Origin: Streptomyces sp. ITFR-21
GTDB taxonomy: Bacteria; Actinomycetota; Actinomycetes; Streptomycetales; Streptomycetaceae
Length of the DNA stretch: 64,000 nucleotides
NCBI RefSeq assembly: GCF_031844685.1
Contig: NZ_CP134606.1
Location: forward strand, 124,001-188,000
Direction: 5' to 3'
Shown here: positions 34,096 through 42,576 of the stretch, in pieces
How the letters are laid out: the number at the start of each line of letters is the position of its first letter
Numbering within the stretch: the first letter of the stretch is position 1
Notes under the pieces: generated by a model
Told to the model about the DNA's origin: nothing
Seen by the model: the letters and a program-made list of their open reading frames with translations, nothing else
Databases searched by the model: none
Program-made: the position numbers and the translations under genes

Positions 34096-35364
34096 GTGCG
34101 TTGTCCACGAACGTTGCCGGGGTTCGTTAGGCAGCTTTGGGTCGTGGGCGGCCCCAGCGTTGCTGGCGTTCGCTGCGGATCTTGGCGCGTTCGCGGCGTT
34201 GAGCGGCCAGGACGTCGGGGTGGCGGGCATTGGCGTTGCGCCACCGCAGGTAGTCCTGGAGTCTGCGGGCGAGCACGGTGTGGTTGGGATGGTTCGAGTT
34301 GCCCATGACGAAGTTGCGTAAGGGTCCGAACTGGGCCTCGATCGGATTGGCCCACGATGCGCTGGTCGGTGTCAGGCACAGCTCGACCTTGTTCTTCTTT
34401 GCCCAGGCCCGGACGGCCGGGGTCTTGTTCGCCGAGAGGTTGTCCATGATCACGTAGATGGGGGCGCCGTCGGGTCGGGCGGCCCGGATGGACTTGATCG
34501 CCGCCAGGCTGTGGTCGCCTCCCTTGCGGCGGCGGGCGACGCCCCACAGCTGGTCGTCGCCGAGGGAGTAGCAGCCGTGGAAGTACCGGATGCCGTGGGT
34601 GCGGTGGTAGGTGGCCGGCAGCCGGTCGGGCTTGTTCTCCCGGGCCCAGCCGGTGCCGTGGCAGGGGCGGATCGACAGCGGGCCGAACTGGTCGAAGGCG
34701 AAGCACCGGTCCGGGAAGCGACTGGTCACGTGCTCGATACGGTCGAGTTTGGTGTCCTTGTCGGGATCGGTGGACTCCTTCCAGGTGCGGGTGCGCTGGA
34801 AGGAGATCCCCTGCTCGCGCAGGATCTGCCGCAACCGCTCGCGGCCGATCCGCACCGTCCGGGCCCGGTTGCGGGCCAGGTAGTCGGTGAGCTTGCGCAG
34901 GCTCCAGTGCGTGAAGGGACGTCCCAGCGCAACCGGGCGGGTGGTGGCCGTCGCGATGATGAACTCGCGGTCCTCATCGCTGATCAGGCGGGGACGGCCT
35001 CCCGCCCACCGAGGGTCCAGCGCGGCCAGCCCCCTGTCGTTGAACGCGTGGATCACGTCCCGCACGGTGTCCTCGTGCGCCGCAACGAGCCGGGCGATCG
35101 CCGACACAGGCGTACCCGATGCCGAGGCCATGATGATCAACGCCCGGCGCACCCTCACCGACTCATGCCGCCCCCGCCGAACGATCTGCTGCAGCCGCTG
35201 CCCCTCCTGATCAGTCAACCGACGTGCCCTGACCGGCTCTGCCATCTGCGTCCTCACCCTCAACAGCGATCACGTCGCCAATGAGGATGAACCCTCCGGA
35301 CCCGACACCGCCAACACCGACCGGCGTGTCACCACCACCCGGCGAACGTTCGTGGACAACGCAC
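34096..35364 (-). mobile_element. IS630-family element 2, inserted in the zinc-finger gene
   Basis: 1269 bp, duplicated TA at 34094-34095 and 35365-35366. Its ends are inverted repeats beginning GTGCGTTGTCCACGAACGTT. The target in the restored gene is GGCTAGCTG, again CTAG. Ends and transposase differ from element 1, so these are separate IS types that chose the same kind of site. Confidence 0.92.
34127..35263 (-). CDS. IS630-family transposase (element 2)
   Basis: Encodes 378 residues. Helix-turn-helix start (LVAAHEDTVRDVIHAFNDRG), then the DDE domain with Asp in CFAFDQFGPLSIRP, Asp in IYVIMDNLSANKTP and Glu in ASWANPIEAQFGPL. This is the Tc1/mariner-like IS630 pattern. It lies on the strand opposite to the host gene. 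Length and motifs are complete, so it may be active. Confidence 0.93.
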   Translation of the reverse strand: MRVRTQMAEPVRARRLTDQEGQRLQQIVRRGRHESVRVRRALIIMASASGTPVSAIARLVAAHEDTVRDVIHAFNDRGLAALDPRWAGGRPRLISDEDREFIIATATTRPVALGRPFTHWSLRKLTDYLARNRARTVRIGRERLRQILREQGISFQRTRTWKESTDPDKDTKLDRIEHVTSRFPDRCFAFDQFGPLSIRPCHGTGWARENKPDRLPATYHRTHGIRYFHGCYSLGDDQLWGVARRRKGGDHSLAAIKSIRAARPDGAPIYVIMDNLSANKTPAVRAWAKKNKVELCLTPTSASWANPIEAQFGPLRNFVMGNSNHPNHTVLARRLQDYLRWRNANARHPDVLAAQRRERAKIRSERQQRWGRPRPKAA

Positions 35365-35696
35365 TAGCTGCCCAACGCACGCGACGGCATCATCAAGCCG
35401 CCCCTCCCCCACCCGCTGTCCGCACCTGCCGCACATGCGAAACGCCGATCCTCTCCGGTCCCGCTCACAAGCTCTACTGCTCGAAGGACTGCAGCTACCG
35501 GGCCTACATGAACCGACGGCACGACCGTGGCCTGCCGCGATCAATCGCCGTCGCCCCGCCCCTCCAGCAGCCTGAAAACTGCGCAGTCTGCGGCATACCG
35601 CTTCCAGCGAAGTCTCAAAGGCGCCTGACGTGCTCAGCTTCCTGCAGGATGAAGCGCTACCGGGCAAGGAGGAAAGAACGGCTCGGGATCGCCTGA
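35365..35696 (+). pseudogene. Four-zinc-finger protein in the TniQ position, 3' part
   Basis: Continues the frame of 33631-34095 after removal of the IS and one TA (CRL-AAQRTRRHHQ). It holds the last two fingers: CRTCE..CSKDC and CAVCG..CSASC, ending in RRKERLGIA. The pattern of four CxxC-(about 14-18)-CxxxC units in one protein is unusual for a TniQ. The stop is 48 bp from the right transposon end. Confidence 0.78.
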
Positions 35697-35744
35697 CCAG
35701 TCCAACTTCGATGTCAAAGCGTCCAACTTCCTTGTCAGAGGACA
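35697..35744. repeat. Right end of Tn7-like element 2 with TnsB-type repeats
   Basis: Reading inward from 35744: TGTCCTCTGAC, then GGAAGTTGGAC and CGAAGTTGGAC about 20 bases apart. They match the GATnTTGGAC repeats of the left end. Confidence 0.75.
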
Positions 35745-35749
35745 GCCGG
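35745..35749. repeat. Right target-site duplication of Tn7-like element 2
   Basis: GCCGG, a direct copy of 29697-29701. From here to 36051 no complete gene is seen; on the minus strand a G/C-biased frame (NIIAANWESVEGGLDQSAWA) suggests a relic gene into which the transposon inserted. Confidence 0.85.
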
Positions 35750-36051
35750 TCCACGTTCCCGTACGGAGAAGAACGCCCGCCTCAGGGGCAGGAGGCCGCC
35801 GTCCGAGTCGCCGGGCTCCCGCGCACTGTGACTGCACCGCCGGGAGGTAGTCCAGGTCGCAGGCGGTGAAGGCCCTGATGCCTGCCCGGCGTCGAGGAGG
35901 CAGTCGCGGGCGGCGGGCTTCGGCCCAGGCGGACTGGTCGAGGCCGCCCTCGACCGACTCCCAGTTCGCCGCGATGATGTTCCCGAGGGAAGGGGTGAAC
36001 GCCCGTCGGGTCCTGATCGGTGCGGACCGGGCCGGCCCGCACCGAGGATGG

Positions 36052-36813
36052 TCACCGCGAGTCGACCATCCGGTATTCGATGGTCAGGACCTTGGGCTTG
36101 GCCTTCTGGCTCATCTGTGCCAGGCCCTGGCCCTGGAACTCGTCCGTGATCACGGTCCGCTTGCTGCGGTTGTAGACGGCCTCTTCGTCGTTGGGGCCGA
36201 TCTGGAAACTGCTCATGTACTGGGGCTTGAGCATCCGCTCCTGGGTGTGGGCAGTCGGGAACCCGGCGACCACTCCCCCACCCGCCAGCTTCAGCGCGTA
36301 CACCGTGGGATGCGCCGGCTCCTGGGAGAAGAACTTCTTCGTCAGGTAGGTGGACAACTTGCCCTCATTGCGTTCCCGGTAGACCTTGGTCGAGTCCTTC
36401 GAGGCGTCGGTGGCCGCGAACGCCTTCGCCGCCTTCTTCGTCCCGCCCGACTCGAAGAAGTCCTCATAGAGGCTGCCGAGTTCGGACGGGGCGAGCGACC
36501 CGACCTTCTGGGACGGCTGGGCCACCTGCGCGAAGCCGTACCGGTCCACAGCGATCTTCGGGAAAGGCTCGCCCTTGGGGGTGTAGAACGCCATCGTCAG
36601 CTTGTACGTGCCGGCGGCCTTGTCGAAAATCAGCAAGGACTCCTGGTGCTCCCCGTAGCTCGACGCGGCCCTGACGGCGAACCAGTCGGCCGAGCCTGCA
36701 CGCGGGATGTAGTAGGTGCGGGCCTGGTAGAAGAAGGCGCCGCCGTATTCCTTCTGGCGTGTGGCCGACCAGGTGGACCACCGGCGCCGCGGCTGCATAG
36801 GGGATAGGGACAC
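36052..36813 (-). CDS. Probable lipoprotein-type domain (DUF8094-like), N-terminus lost
   Basis: Encodes up to 253 residues. From about residue 22 the sequence reads as a solid domain: AFFYQARTYYIPRAGSADWF, EHQESLLIFDKAAGTYKLTM, YMSSFQIGPNDEEAVYNR and TDEFQGQGLAQMSQKAKP near the end. This resembles the extracellular DUF8094-type domain of Streptomyces lipoproteins, but no signal peptide or lipobox is present. A second frame just upstream (VPIPYAAAAPVVHLVGHTPE) suggests a frameshift or truncation near 36800. I take it as a 5'-degraded gene. Confidence 0.5.
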   Translation of the reverse strand: MSLSPMQPRRRWSTWSATRQKEYGGAFFYQARTYYIPRAGSADWFAVRAASSYGEHQESLLIFDKAAGTYKLTMAFYTPKGEPFPKIAVDRYGFAQVAQPSQKVGSLAPSELGSLYEDFFESGGTKKAAKAFAATDASKDSTKVYRERNEGKLSTYLTKKFFSQEPAHPTVYALKLAGGGVVAGFPTAHTQERMLKPQYMSSFQIGPNDEEAVYNRSKRTVITDEFQGQGLAQMSQKAKPKVLTIEYRMVDSR

Positions 36814-37626
36814 CTGCGGAGAGTGGCCGAGTCTTCGGCTTCACGTAATCACCGGCGCCCAGGGCCTCCCCGCCACGGGCACCCAACCCCGCTTGCAGGC
36901 CGCCAGCTCACTGCGATCTTCGAATCGCGCCGAGAGAAGGGCCTAGAGGCATCAGGCAAGACCACCGAGGGCCACAATGGCCCCTCTCGCGGCCGTTCAG
37001 ACCACCGCCGGGCAGTCGGAGCCAGTGACCCGAGATAGGCCGCCACAGCGGAAACATGCAGGTCAGAGGCCCTTTTTGGTGCGGCCGAAATACCCTCAAA
37101 AGGAATAATTAGGACTGGGCGAGAGGAGCACTAGGCCAATTGTGCATATTGACAGGCGCTTCGCTATTCCCGAAGGTCAGCACACATGTGAGCTAGTGGA
37201 GCCGCGCATTGGCCTGCCCCTTGGCACTACAATCCGATAGCTCCTAATCGCGCTATTGCGACTACAACACGGTTGCCTTAATGGATAACCAAACTGCTTA
37301 CCGAGCTGATGCCTAGTTGTCGACCAAGGAGCCTTGCACGACTACAACGCACAAGCTCCTGCGCAGGGCCATCTTGAAGGTCAAACATGCGGCAACGCAT
37401 CAGTGCCACCCAACTGCCAGCAAGCAGACGAACCTCACCGCCACGCATAAGGCGAACCAGCGCGAAACCCACCTTAACCGGCAGTCTGCTCAACAGCTGG
37501 TGCTGCACAAGGCTAAGCGTGAGGATCCATAAAGCGCACATCTGATAGGAAGACGGTGTGCGTCTCAAACGGACTCCATCTAGGCCGCCTAATGAGCAAT
37601 AGAGAGAGTCACTTTTAAGCAACACT

Positions 37627-37646
37627 CGCTTGCGCGCACGCAAGCG
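37627..37646. repeat. Perfect 8-bp inverted repeat
   Basis: CGCTTGCG and CGCAAGCG around CGCA, within the candidate origin/centromere region. Confidence 0.6.
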
Positions 37647-38245
37647 ATCGTAGAGCCCAATCAACTTACTCGAAACTGGGCTGGGCAAAAAGCTGAACTT
37701 CGAGCCTCGCCAATGGCTGTGCAAATCGCCGCAAGACTGGTCCACCCAACGCCCGACAATAAGCCTAGTTAGATTTCGCCTTCTAAGGCACGTCTGCGCG
37801 CCTTTCGTGTGGCAAGGACCAGTGTCAACGAAAAGGCACCACATGATGATTGAAAGGTGATTAACCCATTGGCCAACCAGTCCGCACCCAGCATGGCTAG
37901 GCTGCAAGCGAGATAGCTCGACTGTCATCGAGCACGCACAACGCTTAGCCATTGTGACGACCTTTAGGCTAACCATTGTGCAACTAAAGCGCGCCGAAGT
38001 AAGCCACCCTAGTTGCCCCACTCCAGTGCAGTCTGTGGGTCCAGCTGACTGCGTCACAAGGGTTTGACAAGAAGGCCGACCGACTGGACACAACTGGCGC
38101 ACGCACCTAGCGCTCGCATGCGACTGGTCCGATTGCACGTCAGTCGACCACACGACGCGCCATCGAGACGTGGTGCATGAAGCCATCCCTACATGCACGC
38201 AAGATGTGACGCACCCTTGTGAACCCAGGAGCGAGACACCAGCTC

Positions 38246-38279
38246 TGCAAGTAGCTGTGCAAGTAGCTGTGCAAGTAGG
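38246..38279. repeat. Tandem 12-bp direct repeats (iteron-like)
   Basis: TGCAAGTAGCTG occurs twice back to back and a third, partial copy (TGCAAGTAGG) follows. Such repeats upstream of parA are candidate ParB or replication-initiator sites. Confidence 0.65.
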
Positions 38280-38584
38280 TTCGACTGCTTGTTTCCGCAG
38301 GTGAGGACCCTTTGGTTCAACGGCAGTCAGCCACTGCGCTACGCACTCGTTTGAGGCACGCGGGCCACCCACAAGGACTCCCGCAGCGATGCTCACCGTC
38401 TGCCAAAGAGCTCGTCGCCCATGCGCGCCGACAAGCTCGACGAGAGAGGTTTCTGCGTGGCTGCCTGCACTGGCGATGATCGTTGTGGCAACATGTTCCG
38501 CGACAGCCGCACCGGTCTGCTTCACGCCTTGCATGCTGCCCGCCTTCCCATGCTCGATCTACGCCCTGACCTGCGAGGAGTCTA

Positions 38585-39559
38585 ATGCCGACAGACGTGC
38601 TCCCCTACAGCTTCGCTCTAGCTGAGTATGACAAGGATGAGCCTCTGGACATCCCGTGGGAGGACCTCTGGCACGTCTACGTCTTCGCCAACGACAAGGG
38701 TGGCAGCGGCAAGACCAGCGTGACGGCGAACTTCGCTCTCATGCTGATGCGCTACCTGAAGAAGAACGGGCAGGACCCCCGCATACTGGCTCTCGACATC
38801 AACGGCCAGGGAAACTTGGCCATCCATGAGTTCGGCGTCGACAAGAAGTACCTCGACGAGGGCGAGGCCCTCGTCGAGGCTCTCCGTAAGGGGACTCCGC
38901 TCCAGCCTGTGCCGGTGCGCCCCGGCCTTGACTTGATCGTCGGCGGCCCGAAGATCGAAGAGTTCGTAACGGACGTCTACCCGAGGCTGCGGTCCAAGTT
39001 CACCAAGAACGCAGACCTGAGGCTGCTTCAGTGCCTTCTGCCGATCGCCGGCGACTACGACTTCATTCTGATCGACCTCCCGCCCGAGAACCCGGTGATG
39101 CAGAGGCAGGGCCTGGCATGTGGCCGGTGGGTGGTCATGTCGACTAAGACGGATCGCGGTTCGCTCGACGGCACCAAAACGATCAAGAAGCACTTCGATG
39201 AAGCGCGCAGAGTGAACCCCCTTCTCACCATGCTGGGGGTCATCCTCTTCGCTACCGGTCGAAACTCCACCCAGATTCACAAGAAGGCTTCCGACTACCT
39301 TCGAGGGATCCTCAAGGCCGGCTACCACCGCTTTGAGCGTGTCATCGGGCACAGCGAACTTGTAGCTAGCCTCTCGAGGGATGACGAGCATCCACTGGTT
39401 GAGCTCTTCGACCAGTACACCGGCGGCGCCAAACTGCCCGACACGATCCAATCCGTGTATGACGACTACGAGACGCTCTGCAGGCAGATCCTCCAGCGCA
39501 CGCAGGAGGTCCGCCAGATCATGGAGCGCCCGATTGAAGAGGAAGCTGAAGCCCGATGA
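38585..39559 (+). CDS. parA: ParA-family partition ATPase
   Basis: Encodes 324 residues from ATG 38585 with GAGGAG upstream. The deviant Walker A (NDKGGSGKTSVTANFA, about 36-51), the LALDINGQGN segment and the Walker B (YDFILIDLPPENP) identify a ParA/MinD-type ATPase. It positions plasmid copies by forming dynamic gradients on the nucleoid with its ParB partner. A non-standard N-terminus of about 30 residues precedes the ATPase core. The stop overlaps the next start (ATGA), so the pair is coupled. Confidence 0.9.
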   Translation: MPTDVLPYSFALAEYDKDEPLDIPWEDLWHVYVFANDKGGSGKTSVTANFALMLMRYLKKNGQDPRILALDINGQGNLAIHEFGVDKKYLDEGEALVEALRKGTPLQPVPVRPGLDLIVGGPKIEEFVTDVYPRLRSKFTKNADLRLLQCLLPIAGDYDFILIDLPPENPVMQRQGLACGRWVVMSTKTDRGSLDGTKTIKKHFDEARRVNPLLTMLGVILFATGRNSTQIHKKASDYLRGILKAGYHRFERVIGHSELVASLSRDDEHPLVELFDQYTGGAKLPDTIQSVYDDYETLCRQILQRTQEVRQIMERPIEEEAEAR

Positions 39560-40146
39560 GTGACGACGCTAAGGCCACCGAGACAGGCGAAGACGACTAC
39601 GACGTGCCGAACGTTGCTGTGCTCTCCGGCCGGCGCGGCACCACGCGAACAGCGGAGCGTCGCGTCGAGCGTCAGGATCTGTCGGACGAGGAGCTGGCGG
39701 GAGGCGGCGTTGTTCGTGCAACGCCGCGGCCACGTGTATCCGAACCGATCGACGAGGAGCCGGGGGAAGAGGACGCCGCTGGCGACAAGCCCGTCACCAT
39801 CAACGTCAGCACCGGCGTGGATCGGCGCTTGAAGGCGTACCGGATCAAGAGCAGCCTTACCAACCTTGAGGTCGTCTGGGAGGCGGTAGAGGCCGCCAAC
39901 TCGGCCGGCTGGGACAAGGTCGTCGCCGCTGCTGTCCCAGCATCCAACGGTCGACGCTTCGGGGTCCGTGCAAGTCAGATCCGCTACGCGGGGGTGGGGA
40001 GCAACTCCGTGTACACGCGGATGACGCCCGAGGAGCGGAGTGAACTCCGACGCCTCGTTCGAGTCGCTAAGGTTCCCGACCGCTCGAAGCTGATCGCCAT
40101 CAGTCTGAATTGGCACCTGCCCGGCGCTGCGGACAAGCCCGTCTGA
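39556..40146 (+). CDS. parB: Small ParB-type partner of ParA
   Basis: Encodes 196 residues from ATG 39556, translationally coupled to parA. An acidic, disordered N-terminal part with Arg-rich patches (RGTTRTAERRVERQ) is followed by KPVTINVSTGVDRRLKAYRI, which looks like a ribbon-helix-helix start, and a helical C-terminus (PEERSELRRLVRVAKVPDRS). It lacks the ParB nuclease-like domain, as do many small plasmid centromere-binding proteins. It should bind the upstream repeats and stimulate ParA. The assignment rests on position and fold. Confidence 0.72.
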   Translation: MSDDAKATETGEDDYDVPNVAVLSGRRGTTRTAERRVERQDLSDEELAGGGVVRATPRPRVSEPIDEEPGEEDAAGDKPVTINVSTGVDRRLKAYRIKSSLTNLEVVWEAVEAANSAGWDKVVAAAVPASNGRRFGVRASQIRYAGVGSNSVYTRMTPEERSELRRLVRVAKVPDRSKLIAISLNWHLPGAADKPV

Positions 40147-40297
40147 TGTAGAGCGGCAGCGGTCAGGGCGGACTGGTGAGCCTTGGCACCTCGGCGCCGC
40201 ACCCACCACGACCGCGGGGCCCCACGTTGCGTTGGCCCTGGTGGACGACGCGAGGGCGAGATTGCCGGGTCAGCGGCCCGATGCCTGGACGAAGGAA

Positions 40298-40351
40298 AGC
40301 ACCGGAGGAACACCACGGCTGGAGGTTGAGTGGACTCCTCCGGTGCTCTTT
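40298..40351 (+). terminator. Rho-independent terminator after parB
   Basis: AGCACCGGAGGA (40298-40309) and TCCTCCGGTGCT (40336-40347) form a perfect 12-bp stem followed by CTTTT. Between it and 40790 I see no supported gene. Confidence 0.8.
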
Positions 40352-40790
40352 TCATCTCGGCCTGGGTTGAGGATGTGCAGGGTGAATCGGTAAGCCAGCG
40401 GCCTTACGAACTGTTCGGGGCCGCATCGACACGGCTCTCACCCACGCGTCAGACCGGGGTGGTCATGCTGCGGTCCATCACCTACGCCCAGGCAGCGGCG
40501 CTTTGCGCTGGACTGTCGAAGATCGTCTACGTCAAGGCCAGGTAGCCGCTTCTCGCCCTTGCCGCGATCGCCGCTCCCGAGGGCGAGGCCCCGTCACCAT
40601 CGCCCTCGGCCTCACACGCAGGCACGGCCAGCCACAGCGCCGCGTCCAGCTCGCTTTGAGCCCGACCGAGTAGGGTAGTCTACCCGTTACCCAACGTGAT
40701 CTTTTCCTTTAACGTTCGGCCATCGCGGTTAAAGGTTAGAAGCTCCGAGCCTCCAGCGGGAACGTGGGTGGCGCCAAGATCAACAGGTGA

Positions 40791-42095
40791 TCAAACGCGG
40801 GTGTCCAGCTCGGGCATCTCCCACTTCGTATATGTCAGTCGACGCTCCGCACCATTGATCAAGTCGAGTACGTCCGTACTCAAGTAGGCGCGCGCGCCCC
40901 GTTCGACTTCCTTGACCTGCACGATTCCTGCCTCGGCCAGCTGTTCGAGCGCGCCGGATGCTGAGACGAAAGAGATCCCGAGAAGGGACTGCGCTGCCCT
41001 TGCCGTGACGATCGGGACGCCGGGAAGTTGTTCCATCAGCCTTACGACAGCGGCCCCCTTCCGTGGTTGCCCTCGCTTCCCGAGCGCCGCCCTGTGGGAT
41101 GCCAGCTTCCTGTCCCAGCTCTTCCGCATCTGAACGAGTTCGTCGGTGAAGCGCCGGGCCTCCGCGACAGCATCGCGGGTCGCCGCGAGGAACACGCGGA
41201 TCCAGGTGTCCCTGCCCTCCTCGGCGGCGGAGCTGTTCAGCGCCCCTACGTAGCGGTAGGCGTTCAGGCCCGCAATGTACTCCCGGGCATGCGCAAGGAG
41301 AGACATGGAGATCGGCAGGACATGTCCGACGGCCAGGCCCTGCCTCGCCAGCACCGTGTGGATCAGCGCTCTGCCCGTCCGGCCGTTGCCATCGGTATAT
41401 GGATGGATCGTCTCAAACTGGGCGTGAGCAAGAGCCGCTTGGACGAGGGGGAGAGGGTGCTCCTCCGAGATAAAGGCGGCTAGATCCACCATGAGCGCTT
41501 CGACTGCTTCGGGTGCCGGCGGCACGTACTCGGCCCCCTGGGGGCTGTATGCGTTACCGCCTACCCAGTTCTGCACTCGGCGAAGTTCACCGGAAAGCTC
41601 GCCCTGCTCGGTGTCGACCATCAACGCGGCCTGCAAGTCGTTGATGTCTTTCACCGAGACAGTCGGGGTCCCCGTGAGGGTGGAGACGGCCTTACGCAAG
41701 GCAAGGACGTTATTCACGACTTCGCGCGCCCCGTCGCTGATCCCGCGATGGGTGCGCGGATCATCACTCGTCTGGGTTGCGAGCATGAGCTCAAGATGGG
41801 CGATCGCGCGGGCCGAGGCGACGACCCCTTCGATACGGGATGAAGCAACGGCCTCCGACCGAAGTAGAAAGCGGGCCAGCGATTCGAGGTGAGGGCTCGT
41901 CGGGGCGGCGTCGTTGAACGCTCGGACGAGCTTGTCCACCGCAGCTACCTCGGCTCCAAGCTCCGCGGACAACGTGATGGAGCGCCCCTGGAGCTTGTCT
42001 GGCATGTACATATCAAAGGTTGGGGCCGCCTGATCCTCCGGATCGGGCGACGCGCCATGCTGCGGATGCCAGCGCTGCTCCGAATACCTTGCCAC
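40791..42095 (-). CDS. Fic-family protein (AMP-transferase-like)
   Basis: Encodes 434 residues. The central Fic domain has HPYTDGNGRTGRALIH, the full catalytic motif with the His, acidic residue and double Arg. Upstream, SSRIEGV is the inhibitory-helix motif of class II Fic proteins, so the enzyme carries its own control. The FETIHPY and GHVLPISMSLL segments fit the family, and the C-terminal third is a winged helix (ARAAQSLLGISFVSASGALEQL). Fic enzymes usually modify protein hydroxyls with AMP; the target here is unknown. It stands alone, convergent with the par genes. Confidence 0.9.
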   Translation of the reverse strand: MARYSEQRWHPQHGASPDPEDQAAPTFDMYMPDKLQGRSITLSAELGAEVAAVDKLVRAFNDAAPTSPHLESLARFLLRSEAVASSRIEGVVASARAIAHLELMLATQTSDDPRTHRGISDGAREVVNNVLALRKAVSTLTGTPTVSVKDINDLQAALMVDTEQGELSGELRRVQNWVGGNAYSPQGAEYVPPAPEAVEALMVDLAAFISEEHPLPLVQAALAHAQFETIHPYTDGNGRTGRALIHTVLARQGLAVGHVLPISMSLLAHAREYIAGLNAYRYVGALNSSAAEEGRDTWIRVFLAATRDAVAEARRFTDELVQMRKSWDRKLASHRAALGKRGQPRKGAAVVRLMEQLPGVPIVTARAAQSLLGISFVSASGALEQLAEAGIVQVKEVERGARAYLSTDVLDLINGAERRLTYTKWEMPELDTRV

Positions 42096-42338
42096 CAGAC
42101 ACGCTCCAAAGGTTCAACCCCAGGTTGATCCATTTAAGGATAGTGTGTTTCCCGTGATGTTTGGGGTGTCGGTTAAGGGCGCCGAGGCTGAAGCAGCCCC
42201 GGTGTGGGCCCTTGTAACCTCTGCGCCGAACCCACAGAACTCTCCGATCACTGGGGCACAGTCACGCTCCAGTAGCGCTAACGCCTCGCCCACAGCCATG
42301 GTCACCGAGTCGCGAGCCCGTGATCGAGAGAACGAAAA

Positions 42339-42358
42339 AGGCGACCCTCAGGTCGCCT
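42339..42358. terminator. Stem-loop (terminator-like)
   Basis: AGGCGACC, CTCA, GGTCGCCT. A second hairpin follows directly (GGGCGGCT and AGCCGCCC, 42362-42383). They lie between the Fic start and the next plus-strand gene, in a stretch (42096-42576) with no gene. Confidence 0.55.
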
Positions 42359-42576
42359 CCCGGGCGGCTCAGCCAAGCCGCCCATCGCCCGGGGGGCCAC
42401 CCCGAGCTCTTCACATGTTCACTTCATCAAGCCGACCTCGTCGGCCTTCAGTCGTTCCCTGCGGGGCCAACCGCCGGCAACGACAGGGGAGGGGTGCAAC
42501 GGCTACCTGACCTGACCTGAGGCCGCTCTCGCGCGGCCGACGCTCTCACCCCCGCTGACCAGGCATCTTCGGAAAG

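Larger units (their letters stand above)
29702..35744 (+). mobile_element. Tn7-like element 2, complete ends, no cargo
   Basis: Both ends begin TGTCCTCTGAC reading inward, and GCCGG is duplicated directly outside. Inside are tnsA, tnsB, tnsC and a zinc-finger gene, in coupled order. The element is 6043 bp including a 1269-bp IS630; without it and one TA it is about 4.77 kb. There is no room for cargo: tnsA starts 95 bp from the left end and the last gene stops 48 bp from the right end. Confidence 0.9.
36960..38584. other. Lower-GC non-coding region upstream of parA, candidate origin or centromere
   Basis: About 1.6 kb with visibly lower G/C and without Streptomyces codon bias in any frame. 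It is rich in GCAAG/CTTGC and CTAG-type short motifs, with a perfect hairpin (37627-37646) and three 12-bp tandem repeats (38246-38277). Its position next to parA/parB fits a partition centromere or replication origin. The minus frame 37278-38534 has no stop for 418 codons; see findings. Confidence 0.5.

Noticed and set aside
35750..36051. Minus-strand coding trace next to the right end of element 2
   Set aside because: Partial codon bias over about 60 codons but no clear start, stop or family; probably a relic of the gene hit by the transposon.
38246..38279. CRISPR-like repeats
   Set aside because: Repeats are 12 bp and directly adjacent with no spacers; no cas genes in the window.
37278..38534. 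418-codon minus-strand ORF as a real gene
   Set aside because: No codon bias, unusual Cys/Trp content and no recognisable domain. Kept as a finding, not as a gene.
40330..40545. 71-codon plus-strand ORF after parB
   Set aside because: It starts inside the terminator stem and has no ribosome site or family.
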